In this document: positions 43,101 through 54,189 of the stretch, one piece after another
How positions within the stretch are numbered: the stretch's first letter is position 1
How the letters are laid out: each line of letters starts with the position of its first letter
Made by a program: the position numbers and the translations under genes
NCBI GenBank assembly: GCA_905178155.1
Contig: CAJINV010000006.1
Location: 2,107,600 to 2,171,599 of the forward strand
Direction of reading: 5' to 3'
Length of the DNA stretch: 64,000 nucleotides
Origin: Amoebophrya sp. A120
Taxonomy: Eukaryota; Sar; Dinophyceae; Syndiniales; Amoebophryaceae
The notes under the pieces: generated by a model
Database searches by the model: none
What the model was told of the DNA's origin: nothing
What the model saw: only the letters and a program-made list of their open reading frames with translations

Positions 43101-45200
43101 GCGCAGACGACATGTCGAGCATGACGAGGATGAGCAAAGGAAAAGAGAGGAGGCGCGCGCGGGAGGGCGCGCAGCAGTGCGCCCATTTTGTTCGTCGTCG
43201 TGCGGAATGCACCCAAATTAGGCTCCGCTAGCGTTGGTGTGCAAGCTTCGAGCCGGCTTGCATTGTGCTTATTATCCGCACGCCGCCCGTCAAAGTGGGC
43301 GGCTTCGCCGGTCATTGCTGGTTTGGAAGGCGGGCGCAGAGCCTGGGTCTGTGATTCGTCCGCGAGGGGCGTCGCGGCGACGGTGACCTATCCGGAGAGC
43401 GGCGAGGAGAGGGCGCTCCTTTTTTGGCGCTATGACCTCTAAGTGTCCAGTCTGCCGCCCTGCCCGAGCATCTGGCCCTGCAAATACCGCAAGCGCCGCC
43501 GTTGCAACGCCGCACGCCGCGGGCGTTTGGGGCGTCTGCCGTTCATAAATTTGCCCCGCGGCCAGGCCCACCAAGGCAGGCCCCGTTGGGCCCAAGGCGC
43601 AGCGCCAATAGTGCGCCGAGCGGGGTGCTCTGCTTACCCTCGTAGGCCATCCAACTTTTAAGCAACCACCGCCGCGGGGCGACGTAGCTACCGAAAGAAT
43701 GGACGTCGGTCGGTGCGGGGGTGATGGAAGAATGGCTGGCAGCGCGTGGGATTGATTCGCGTCCCGAGGGGGCGAGGCAGATAATTGATTAGCCGCCCGC
43801 CCTGCCCGGGCGGGGGCCGGCAGGGGGGATCGATGGATGGATAGAAGACGCCCCGCCTCAAATGGCCTGGCGCAGCTGTAGAAATACGTGTGTGGGCGGT
43901 CCATTGGGTCCTGCCCATGCATTCAACTAGGACGGCGGGCGCAGGGGTTCCAGACCTCGTTTTCTTGCCGCGCGCGGCCCATCATGTTGCAATTAGTGGT
44001 GCGCAATCATGTCAAGTCAATGTATAACTTCGCCTCCTTCGTACATGTGTCATTTGGCGGGTTGACCTGTGTTATTCGTCGTTGATCTTGAGATGCCAAG
44101 AAGTGCTGCAGTGTTTAGAGAGCGTCTTTTAGGTTCTTGGGTCCTGGTGCGTGTGAGTGTTGAATGCTTGTTATTAAGATATCTCAGACAACGTTTGTTA
44201 TTTGGAAAAGCAGTGCGTGAGCTCTGGGCCTAAACGGTTGTGGGACCGCTCGAGAAGAAGTGACAGCGTGTGTTGACCCGCGGAGCAGGCAAAAAAGCGC
44301 TGAGCATGCCGCTCCGCCCCATGATTACTCTTATGGAAACTCGTTCTCCGTCTCCGTTTTGTTGGCGCCAGGAATGTGGTAAGCAGCGCCCAGGGCCGCG
44401 GCCCGTGGCCAGTAGTTGTCTGAGCCGTATCGCCAGAAGCAAGGGGCGCGCGGGCAAGCGTGGCGCCGGCGCGGCCCTCAGTTGCGGCATGCTTGTGGGG
44501 CCCTAATGGCGTCGGGTTGGTTGGGGCCCCCTCTGATTGCGCGCGGCCGGCCGCGTCAGGGGCGCCGTGTGGCCGTCGGCCCCGCGCGAAGACAATGAAA
44601 AGCGAGCGCATTCCGGAGGGGCGTGCCGCGCTCGCAACCCCAAGGACGGACCGAAAAAAGCGCGGCGGAAGGCGCGCCCCGTTTGCTCTCTGTGCCGGCT
44701 GGCGCGCTCTTGGTTGGGTCGGTGGCTGGGGTGTTTTTGTTGCCGCCCGCCCGTCCGCCCCCTCGGGCAGGGCGGAGGCCCGCCGCCTGCGCCCTGCCTG
44801 ACAGGCTGGCTGCTCCATCGTGGGCGCGCGGCAGGCCGCGCCGCCAGCCGGAAGCAAGGCGGACGGCCCGCCCGTGCGAGCGTGTCTGTATTGGCGCGCG
44901 CGCCCGCTGGCGTGCGTGCGTGCGTGCCCCATTGGCTTCCCATGTGTGCCCCTGCGCCCGCGCGGTGTCTGTGGTATTAATTCATCTCAATTGCCAGGGC
45001 CCGGCACGGTCGGCGGTGGCTGGGCGATGTGGTGGTCGTTGCACCCACCTGAAGCATTCGCCCCGGTGGCGCCCATGGATCCTTCCCCGGTGTGTTGGGC
45101 CCTGCCCTGGGCTGCCGTTAAAGTCAGAAAGAATGCCGGCGCGGCCGCTGCCTCCCAGTGTATCGTGCTCAGTGTCGCAGCGTAGCCATGATGCCACGAC
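43100..45200. other. GC-rich island upstream of gene 6 (two lobes)
   Basis: Two very GC-rich lobes (about 43130-43990 and 44390-45200) separated by about 0.4 kb of ordinary sequence. Long ORFs in all frames; a gtgcgtgcgtgcgtgc run at about 44920. Ends about 0.6 kb before the gene 6 ATG. Confidence 0.75.
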
Positions 45201-45789
45201 AGATCCATCGAACGAAGGGAAGTCAGTCTATGATGCCACAACGCCGGCGTCGCCGCTGCTGCTGGAGGCAATGAATCATGGCAACGCGTTGTGTTGTGGG
45301 CATTGGTATGAATACAGTTTTGCCTGTTCTTCTGTCGCGGTGGTTTATTGCGACGAGTGGAAATAGATTAGATTCAAAAAAAAACGCTGACTCTTCGATA
45401 AGTGTTAAACGAGTGTGGCGCCTCAGGCACTTTGATTCTTGTTGGGAGATACACACCAAAGATGAGTCGTTTCGTCCACATTGAGATTGTGATGTTTGTG
45501 AGATTTTTGATCACCGAGAGAACCACATAGAATTGTCGTTCCGTCACGGCCATAAGTATTTCAGTCCTTGGCCCCGCAAATGTATACACATGAAAGTCGG
45601 TCAGAAACGTGTCACGAAGCAAAATCGACGTTGATATCGCTCTCTCAAAAAAAACACTCATACAAGAAGAAGTAGAAGAATGAACAATTGCATGAGCAAC
45701 TGCAACAGATAGAAGAACCGTACTAGGCGTAGTCAAAAACAAAAGCAGGACGAAGAACGAATTGCCAGTCCTCTCTGTTGAAAATCAAG

Positions 45790-48700
45790 ATGTCCTCCTC
45801 CACCTCTACTTCTACCAACCGCCGCGGCAAGAAGCGAATGCAAGAACCTCAGATGATGAAACCACAACCCCGCCAGCAAAACCAGAATCCCCCCCTTCCC
45901 ACCCCGTACTACGCCCCGAGCGAACCGACGGACCCGCAAGATACCCAGTCTCTTCTGGACATCCTGGCCAAGTCCGTGAACATAGAAAACCGCGCCGATA
46001 TCAAGTGCAAAAGTGTCTGGGTCTGGAAGAATGTGACTTGTCATGCTACATCTGGATCGTGGAAAAATTTGTGTTGCGCGACAGATTTACCAAAATACTA
46101 GGTCCACTTTTGAATAAGTTCTTTAGGGGCAGTTTCTCATGCAGGTAAGGCATGATAGAGATCTGACAGTACCTGTCATGGTGCTAGGCCGTGCATGCCT
46201 AACCGCGTGGGTCATGGAAAACCTGCATGACATTCTTTCAGATGACCCAGACACTTTTACATTTGATAGCCGAGCAGGAAATACAACACCACCGGAACAT
46301 GATCTCAAGCAGTAGATCTGCCAGTCGCAGCCCGGTCAGCGTCGTGCCGCATCAACCCTGCTTCACGACGTCAATGCAAAGCCAGGCGGACGAGGACGGG
46401 AGTAGTGCTAGTGGTGGCGCAGCTGCAGCACTAGCAACCAGATCGGCAGCACATCAGCAGGTCAAGAGCAGCCAAGAGCTCCAGCAAGTGAATCACTACG
46501 GCCAGGTTGTACATGTGCGGGGAACATCAAGCAGGAAAAGTCCGCGTCGCGGCGGCGGGGGAAATAAAAACAAGAAAAGCAATACTAGCAACTTCAATTC
46601 AAAACCAAACAGCACGACGCAGGGGCAGGAGCTTGTTCAGAACGCAAATTTATTTCCCTCTTCTAGTTGGGGCAGCCGCAGCGGCAGTGCCGTCACAAAC
46701 TCCGGTAGTAGCAGGGTGTATTCATCGCAGATGAACACTTTGGATCCGACAGTCCAGGGTGGACGGCCCAGAACCGTGCACCAGCGCCCTCCTTTCGTGT
46801 TAGGACAGAAAGGTCGACCAGTTGGCGCTGGGGTAGCTAAGAATACCATCGGCGTCAATAGCAGTTTGAGTGGGAAGATTGGTGGGGATGACGATGAGGA
46901 AAATGAAAAGGAACTATACGAAGACGCGGACTTTTCCCCGCCACCAGCAATGCCAGACTTCGTGGCGGATGTTGAAGGTGCAAAAATGAAAAACGACACT
47001 GTGTTCTTCCCCAGTCCGCACAACGACGACGAAAACGAAATCAACCACGCCAACGAACCAAATTTCACCACCGAGCGCCGCGACTCCTGCCGCCGCAGCT
47101 TGAAGTTTTTTGCAGGGACGAAAGAGATTTTGAACCCCAATTCCGAAGACCGGAACTCGTCAGTGAATGAGGATTTCGTAGGAAATGCAACAGTATGTCT
47201 GGGTCTGGAAAGATGCAGCAGCTTGTCATGCGGAGTTGTAGAAGTCGCGATCACTACTTACAAACAAGAACTTTGCTGTATGAACCCCAAAAGTAGCTCC
47301 TACACGACACTTGTTACTTCGCAAAAGGCTGGCTTCTTATGGGGGGTAGACATGATCAAAAAGGAAAAGGTCATCTTCTCGCAGAATAAACATCTGTGAT
47401 GCTTTTGCTTTTGCGTGCGTAGCATTCCAGACCATATGATCATGGCAGTGGTCCGCGATGAACTGCATTACAAATCCTCCACGCTTCGTCTTCCAGACTC
47501 AGACATGCCTATTCGCAGTTGATATTTCACACCACTGAACAATTTGGACGGGATCGGAGAGGGGATGTTTGATACCACGGCGGACCGCTTTGCAGCTGAC
47601 GTGAAACCCACAGGTCAACATGCGGAAGAAGATGAAGTTCCGAACAACATTGTCTACCACTACGCTGGCCAGCAGCGCCACGCAAACACCTCTAGAACCT
47701 CCCGAGCATCCCGGGTTTCCGGTCGCTCCAGTGGTCAACTACACCAAACGGTCAGTAGAACACCGGATAGTAGCAGGGGCCAGCAGCAGGACGTGTTTGA
47801 TAACCAGATTGGATCTGACCAACCGACGATGCAAGATGACCTGAATAGCAACTACAACCCGAACGCAAGCAGAGACTATTCCTTCGATAGTCCGGAGGTT
47901 GATGTAGATGAGGATGCAGTTTATTGTGCAGCTGGTGCAGCTCCTGGAGGTGGGCAAGAGCATGTTGATGTTGATGTCGATCTATGAAGTGCAAAAGTAT
48001 CGTACAACTCGTATAAAAAATGCATGACAAATTCCCTCAGCATCAGAAATAAAGTTTGTAATGCGGATTTACCTTGAGAAAAAAATTTGTAATGCATGAC
48101 TGCAATTACTACGAGTACGAGTACGATACTTTTGCACAGGACACGATCCGCACGGCTACAATTCTATCAACGAGGACGACGATAACGAAATCGACATGAA
48201 AAACCAGTCCTTCGGCTCGGACGTGGAGCACCACGTTATCTCCACGCCGTATTACACGCGGAGCAATTTTGACGAAAATTCCGTCATGTTGGAATCCGTC
48301 AACAACTTCAAGTCCGAACAAGTTGTCGCCCGGTCGAAGGGAGCTGCAACGGATGGCAGCGTATGAATTGCAAAAAGATCGTAGTAGTACGTAAAAAAAA
48401 AGTCGCATTACAAATTTGCTCAGCATGACAATTGGAATTTGTGATGCTGATTTACCTTGAGGAAGAGACTTGTCATGCCTAATTGCGATAATTACAACTA
48501 CGAGTCCGATATTACTTTTGCACAGCATACAACGTAGGCTCGAACAAGACTTCGTCAATCCCGTATTACAATGAAAAATGCCCCCACCCCCGAACTTGAA
48601 AGCATTTGTATTGCAAATCTTTCCAAATGAAACATTCGCCCTCTTGCGTGTATCAGCATCACAGATTTCCGATCGTGAATAGCAAAAATTTGTATTGCAA

Positions 48701-51700
48701 AAGATCCCAGCAAGAGCGGTGCTTGTCATGCAAGCGATGCGAAACACGACTAGAATCTGCATCAGAAAGATTCTTACTCCTTTCATGCATGACAAAAAGC
48801 TTTCATTTGGAAACTTCGCATCACAAATTTGTTGCAATTTCAGGGGTGGGGGGCATTTTTCACTGTGATACCCCGCATCTGGTGGAAAACGATGCTAAGC
48901 AGTATGGATTGCAAAAGTATCGCACTCGTATAAATGCATTACAAATTATTTCCTCAGCATGAAAAATAAAATTTGTAATGCTGATTTACCTTAAGAAAAA
49001 GATTTGTAATGCAAGACTTGCATTTATACGAGACGAGTACGATACTTTTGCACAGGATAAGCAGTGCAGCTCCACAACAAGGGAGACAGCACCGCTGTCC
49101 GGGTCTTTACGCGATGTCGTGATTGGTGGAGTGACGAACAGCGGTGGACCTGCGTTATTTAGGGGAGCTCCGGGAGGCTTGAGGTTGGGACTGCCGCCCC
49201 TGTTGAGTGGTAGAATTGTAAAAATTCTGCTTGTGCTTCTTCCCGTGAGTCAGTTGTTCTATTATTCGTGAAGAGTTCTAAAAAATTCACAAAAACGACC
49301 TCCTTGTGCGCGACGTGTCACGCATCATAGATTTATTTTCAAACGTTCACAAAACAGAAAAAGCAATGCTGAATGCTTCCTCCAACACGTCGGCCTCTCG
49401 GCCGGGAAGTCCGGGAAAACAGTTGATGCTTTCCGCGAGGGAGTATAACACGCCGAAGATTCTGTCCCCGTCGCTCAACCATCTCCAACTCCGGCCCAAT
49501 TTCATTCCGCCCAGCAGTTGCTCCAAGAAAAGTGAAACAGTCTCCCCTACTTTGGCCGGCATGACATCTTCAAATGCTGGAGGTGTTGCTGTTGACGCGC
49601 AACATAGTAGTCAACATCAACAGCAGTACTACTACGAGGCTGCTGATGTTCCCCCGCCGCACCAACATTCCCAGTACACTACCCCTGCGTTGCAAATTCC
49701 TATTCCTGGAAGTGGATGTGACACAACTACCTCTCCCACGCTTACAGGACCGGCGCCAGCAGCCGCTCACCCCGACCCGACGGTTGTGGCAACCAACCAA
49801 CCCCACCTGCTGGTAGAGCAAGCAGCCAGTTTAGCCCACACGCTGTCATCTTCCCAGATGGAGCACCAAACGCAGTCTGTGAACGACACTTCTTTCAGCT
49901 CTTCCATCACGAGACTGAAGGTAATTTCCGAGTTGCAAGAGACGAAGAAACGGTGCGAGGATTTGGAGCACACCCTCTACACAGCAAGAAGTCAATGCGA
50001 AGATCTCGTCTTGGAAAACGAGCGACTGAGGGAGCAGGTTTCGCAGCAGAGCTACAGCTATCAGATCAGAGGAGAGCAGGAAAATAACGAAAACAGACAT
50101 GACGGCACGTGCTACTCCAGCCCTGTGGTGAGTCAGGACGGGGTAATTCTTCGGGAAACAAACGGTAGTACCAGTAGAGAACGACAATACCCTGCTGGGT
50201 CGATTTCCAACTCATCTTGCAGTCCGGATGCCGGTCCTGCTGGAGATCAACAGCATCATGAACATCAATACTACACCAAAGTGGGCGACCTGAACCCGCA
50301 TCATCAGGAGTTCTTCACGACACAAATACAGTCCGCAGGAGCCGGTGCTGTGAGTCAACATCGCACGATAGTACCTAGCAACAGACCATCTTTCTACAAC
50401 AGTGTGCGGATTCAACATCACCATCAGAACAGCCTTCCGGTGTCGAAAATGATGAACCCGTCCTGTCACGAAGAAACCTACCACCAGATGCGGCTCCAAG
50501 GGTACTACTGGACGCTGCTCTTCCGGATATCAAACGCAAATATGTCTGGGTCTGGAAAGTTGGAACTTGTGATGCTAGCTTTGGACTCGAAAAAAATCTG
50601 TATTGCATGACCAGCAAGAGGAGTGCAGTTTGTGCTACGCGTGGAAGGCATTTGTCATGCGGAATAGGCATCAAGAAAAAACTGAGAAAACCAGTGATGG
50701 TAGGGAATACATCACAGACGTCACGGGTCATGTAAAATCTGCATGACAACCTTCCAGACGCAGACCCAGACATATTTGCATTTCATACCGGAAAATCGCG
50801 GACAAAACCCTGGACCGAACGGAAGAAATTCTACTGAAAAACTGGAAGTTACTCCAGGACGAGGCGGAAAACTTCCCGTCGGATACGGAGATCCAGGTGT
50901 TGAGTTTTTTGGAATTAGACGACAATTCGAAGGATTCTTTCAAACGGAATTTCACGAAATTCTACATCCGCTTCATGCTGCGGAGCGGGTTTGCGGTGGG
51001 GAAGAAGGTGAAGGTATCAACTGTAAAAATGTCTGGGTCTGGAAGAATGCAAGGTTGTCATGCTTGTCTGGCATGACTTGAGAATCTGTGTTGCATAGGC
51101 ACGAAAAGGCCCTCTTACCTGTCACGCAAAAACGCAGTTTGCCATGCGGAATACGTAAGACATGGGAGCCAGAAAATTTGTCATGCATAGCTGCGTATTG
51201 CAGTCCGTCTACCATTCACTTTTAGCATCACAAGTTTCCAGACCCAGACATTTTTGCATTTGATGGAAGGTTTTGAAGGGCGAAATCGGCGAGAGGGGAA
51301 GGGTTTTGAAAGAACAGATATTAACCCTGCAAATGGACAGAAACGAAGCAAAGAAATTGTTGAAAAAGGCGGTGAGCAATTGTTCATCTTCGAGTAGTTC
51401 CACGATGTTGAGCGCGTTCTTTCCCTTTACAACAACTTCCGAAACTACTGCGTCAAAGTCGTATAACCCGCTCAGGTGTTACAATCTCAAACGTTACAAT
51501 ACAATCTGAGACTTGTCTTGCATGATGAGCATGATCTAGCCAACTCTCATAGGGTTGCGCATGACAAGTTCCGGAGCTCCAAACCCCCCTACAATCTGGG
51601 GAAATTTGTATTGCAAATGGTGGAACGCTGTGCGAGTTTGTCATGCCGATCATGCAACACAAATTCCAGATTCTATTGTAACGTTTGAGATTGTAACGTT

Positions 51701-52560
51701 TGAGCAAGTCATGATAAGTCGTCTACCGCTGGGACTGGTGGGTGGACGTCGACTACAGTACTAGCTTCTTCGAAGTCATCCAGTCTGGTGACCGCCCTGA
51801 ACGACGTAGCCGGAGCTCCACCCGGGGTCGATCTCGTTTCTGATGATCATCGTGCAGTTTGTGATGCGGAACCGGAACGGGGCGAGGCGGAGAGGACGCT
51901 CGTCAAGCAGGAAGAAGACCGGAGGTTGATGGGGACGGATCATTCTCATTCATCCGGGGTGATGTTGTCATCTTCTGATCAAAAAGCCACTGTCATCTGC
52001 TCAACAGCAACTTCTCCGACCAGCACAGGACAAGAACTGATGAAAGTCGCGATGTTAAAAGCCAAATTCGGAAGCCGGAGCGGACTCGCGGAGTTTCTCG
52101 TGAAAAAGCCACTGAAAATCACGTTCGTCGAAGCGCCGAAGTTTGCGATCAACTGCGTTTTGTTTTTATGCAAGAAAAAAACTGTGTAAGTGTAAGTCTG
52201 TGATGCAGCAAATGCAAAACAGTTACACTTGTCATGCTGGAGATGCATCAGAGGCTCTTTCCGTATGTGTTTTCACATACTAGCCGCGCACGACCACAGG
52301 CTCTCTCTGTCATGCAGAGCAAACTTGTGATGCTGTTCCTCCAAGAAACTTACACTAACACAGTTTTTTCCTTGGATAGATTTTCCCAAGGTTTTACTGG
52401 CGGTGCGGGAATGAGGTGGTGGCGTGGGTGGTGGGAAGCGGTTGAAGAGGATGGTTTTTTCGGAGAACCGATAGACAAGCCGCATCTAGCGGATGTTTGT
52501 CGTTGTTCCCCGGGTTCTGAAACAACGATGGTAAGTCACTGGTATCGAATTCAAAACTAG
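45790..52560 (+). CDS. Gene 6: large low-complexity protein with a coiled coil, unrecognised
   Basis: About 1430 residues in 12 or more exons. Start ATG at 45790 (MSSSTSTSTNRRGKKRM); stop TAG at 52558. The N-terminal half is disordered: RS motifs (SSRSASRSPVSV), Ser/Gly/Gln stretches, acidic runs (GGDDDEENEKELYEDAD) and VDVDEDAVY. The exon ending at 50527 begins with RDVSRIIDLFSNVHKTEKAM, has a His/Gln/Tyr-rich section, then a coiled coil (ISELQETKKRCEDLEHTLY, ENERLREQVSQQ). The next exons look folded (RTEEILLKNWKLLQDEAENF, RNFTKFYIRFMLRSGFAVGK) and helical (LKEQILTLQMDRNEAKKLLK). The C-terminus is Ser/Thr-rich, with VKKPLKITFVEAPKFAINCV and WWRGWWEAVEEDGFFGEPID. No catalytic motif seen. A scaffold role is a guess. 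The intron near 49210-49285 could not be placed exactly. A second frame that stops at 51843 was rejected because later exons continue the other frame. Confidence 0.72.
45999..46268. mobile_element. Introner, family A
   Basis: tgtctgggtctggaaga and a decayed right arm (cagatgacccagacac). Perfect duplication gccga (45994-45998, 46269-46273). Confidence 0.93.
47179..47524. mobile_element. Introner, family A
   Basis: tatgtctgggtctggaaaga and cttccagactcagacatg then ttgata. Duplication tttcg/tttca. Longer than usual (346 bases). Excision gives NEDFTPLNNLDG. Confidence 0.86.
47983..48143. mobile_element. Introner, family B
   Basis: tatgaagtgcaaaagtatcg and cgatacttttgcacagg then aca. Perfect duplication cgatc (47978-47982, 48144-48148). 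Confidence 0.93.
48362..48529. mobile_element. Introner, family B
   Basis: tatgaattgcaaaaagatcg and ttacttttgcacagcata. Duplication cagcg/caacg. Confidence 0.9.
48564..48870. mobile_element. Introner, family C
   Basis: tgaaaaatgcccccaccccc and ggggtggggggcatttttca then gata: both arms carry matching changes from cgtccccacc to tgcccccacc. Duplication tcccg/ccccg. Confidence 0.92.
48903..49059. mobile_element. Introner, family B
   Basis: tatggattgcaaaagtatcg and cgatacttttgcacagg then ata. Perfect duplication agcag (48898-48902, 49060-49064). Confidence 0.94.
50528..50787. mobile_element. Introner, family A
   Basis: tatgtctgggtctggaaag and cgcagacccagacata. Perfect duplication ccgga (50523-50527, 50788-50792). 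Confidence 0.94.
51015..51265. mobile_element. Introner, family A
   Basis: tgtctgggtctggaaga and ttccagacccagacat then gatg. Perfect duplication gaagg (51010-51014, 51266-51270). Confidence 0.93.
51477..51704. mobile_element. Introner, family L (single copy in window)
   Basis: Left gttacaatctcaaacgttac and right gtaacgtttgagattgtaac. The TIR itself contains a short tandem (acgtttgag twice on the right). It does not start TAT or end ATA, and the target duplication is unclear. Interior gcatgaca/tgtcatgc motifs link it to the other families. Confidence 0.78.
52167..52378. mobile_element. Introner, family D-like
   Basis: aaaaaaactgtgtaagtgta and tacactaacacagttttttc then ggata. Related layout to D with a different core. 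Flanks gtttt/gattt. Excision gives NCVLFSQGFTGG. Confidence 0.85.
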
Positions 52561-53168
52561 ACGACAAGGACAATGTCCTCTAGTCCATTACAATATGCAG
52601 CTGACAAAACAACTTTTTACGAGTATTGTTTTAATTTTCTTCCTTCCAGCGCCGGTTTCTACTTACTTTTAATCGTCCCGACACCTTTTTTCAAGAGCAA
52701 TCAATTTCAATGCCATTGCCTATTACAACATACAAGAAGATAGACAATACAACAAGAGCAAGACGTTAGCCTATTACAACACCCAGCCTCAATTCAATTT
52801 TCCAATAAAAAATTAGTAGAGTAAGAGCTGATACAGATGCAACAACTATGTAGCCTGAATTTAGGATTAGGATTTGAATTTATTTGTTTCAACACGAATG
52901 TACGAGAATCAATGGAGGGCTGTGTCTTTTGAAATTTATTGATCAAGAGGCATGCGCAGGAGATTGCAACCACATTATTACCTCGATAGTGATTAGTCTA
53001 TGCTGTTCCACCGCCGGTTTAGACGCGAGCCGCGACCGCAGTTTCGCTTCACAAACAAGGTGTGAACTCTTCAAAATGAGGATGAGCATTGAGCATGAGG
53101 TCGAGTTTAAATGTATGATACAACGTCGATAAAAAAACTACAACGACGGCACGCACATGCACATAGAC
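52561..53168. other. 3' flank of gene 6, no gene seen
   Basis: AT-rich spacer leading into the repeat-rich convergent region. cctattacaaca-type stretches recur at about 52720 and 52770; otherwise nothing recognisable. Confidence 0.5.
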
Positions 53169-53217
53169 ACACATTCAGGAGAATACCAATACATAGAACG
53201 GACCCAGCCATTTTCCT
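53169..53217. repeat. 49-base direct repeat, left copy
   Basis: Segment containing ccaatacatagaacggaccc; matches 54137-54185 with about one mismatch. The two copies enclose the hairpin, the tandem repeats and a GC-rich patch. Confidence 0.9.
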
Positions 53218-53231
53218 ATATTGGACGAATC

Positions 53232-53418
53232 AGAATTGGAGCTTCTCCTCCAGATGTTCCCGTTCTCGAAAAATGCTGTTCTTATCCCTCCTTTCCGTGC
53301 ATAGATAAGAACACCATTTTCAGGTCGTTACAAACGTGTTCTTATCTATGCACGGCGTGGAGGATAAGAACAGCATTTTTCGAGAACGGGAACATTTGGC
53401 GCAGAAGCTCCAATTCTG
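53232..53418. repeat. Long imperfect palindrome (hairpin)
   Basis: Left arm 53232-53314 and right arm 53337-53418 are complementary over about 82 bases with few mismatches. Key pairs are aaaatgctgttcttatcc with ggataagaacagcatttt, and cgtgcatagataagaacac with gtgttcttatctatgcacg. The loop is about 22 bases (53315-53336). Confidence 0.92.
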
Positions 53419-53595
53419 CTTCGTGCCAAACACCAGCTTCAGGTCGTTACAAGCATGTTCTTATCTATGCACGGCGTGGAGGATAAGAGCAGCAGTTTTC
53501 GCGAGCGGGGACATTCGGCGCAGAAGCTCCAACTCTGCTGCATGCCAAAACATCAATTCCAGGTCGTTGCAGTAGGTGTTCTTATCTATCTTCCC
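53321..53595. repeat. 119-base tandem repeat (two full units plus a partial third)
   Basis: Units begin caggtcgtta at 53321, caggtcgtta at 53440 and caggtcgttg at 53560. Each contains tgttcttatctatgcacgg (partly lost in the third). The first unit overlaps the right arm of the hairpin. Confidence 0.93.
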
Positions 53596-53619
53596 GAAAT
53601 GTTTGAACGAGTAACCGGC

Positions 53620-54060
53620 GGGGGGCTTTCAGGGTCTTCCGCCAGTGCGTCCACCATCACCGCGGAAGCGGTGCCAGCGGTGAGTGATTGGGGCGGTGGG
53701 TGAGAGATCGAGGCGCGTTTGAAGAGTTCCGAGAGGTCTCGAGGGGCCTGCGTACCAAGCCCGCACGAGCCGGCTTGCGGCCTTTTTTGGATCGCGAGTA
53801 CGTAGGGCCCGGGGCCGCGAAAAAGATGCCCGCCTGCGCCTGTTGGGCGTGCTGTGAGTGCCCGTGGGTCGCGTCGATCTGCGCAGTGGGGGGGGGGGCC
53901 ACTTTAGTCTATGTCTAGGCTCGTCGGGGTCTTGGCGTGCCTGTTGGTTCCTCTAGAAAGACGCCTGGGCCGCGTGAAAAAACCCGCCAGGGAAGGCAGC
54001 AGCACTCCTACGCAGATGCGACCATAAAAACTGCAGCGCCTGCGTTGGCGCAAAAAAAAA
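53620..54060. other. Small GC-rich patch in the convergent region
   Basis: Composition like the kilobase GC islands (for example gtgggggggggggccac at about 53885). No gene recognised. Confidence 0.6.
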
Positions 54061-54136
54061 GGCAAATCCCGATGGTATGCTGCGAATTTCTTTAGGGATA
54101 AGAACAATGTTGAAGATCACCTATTTCGTCTCTATA

Positions 54137-54185
54137 ACACATTCAGGAGAATGCCAATACATAGAACGGACCCAGCCATTTTCCT
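54137..54185. repeat. 49-base direct repeat, right copy
   Basis: Partner of 53169-53217, 968 bases downstream, same orientation. Confidence 0.9.
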
Positions 54186-54189
54186 GAAA

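Noticed and set aside
43290-45366. ORFs of up to 247 codons in the fourth GC island
   Set aside because: Composition artefact as above; no introners, unlike every accepted gene.
51700-51843. Frame ending gene 6 at a TGA near 51843
   Set aside because: Another frame runs as Ser/Thr-rich coding through 52166, across a TIR-bounded introner and on to 52560, so the gene very probably continues.
53321-53595. CRISPR-like array
   Set aside because: Units are 119 bases long without distinct spacers, the context is eukaryotic and there are no cas genes.
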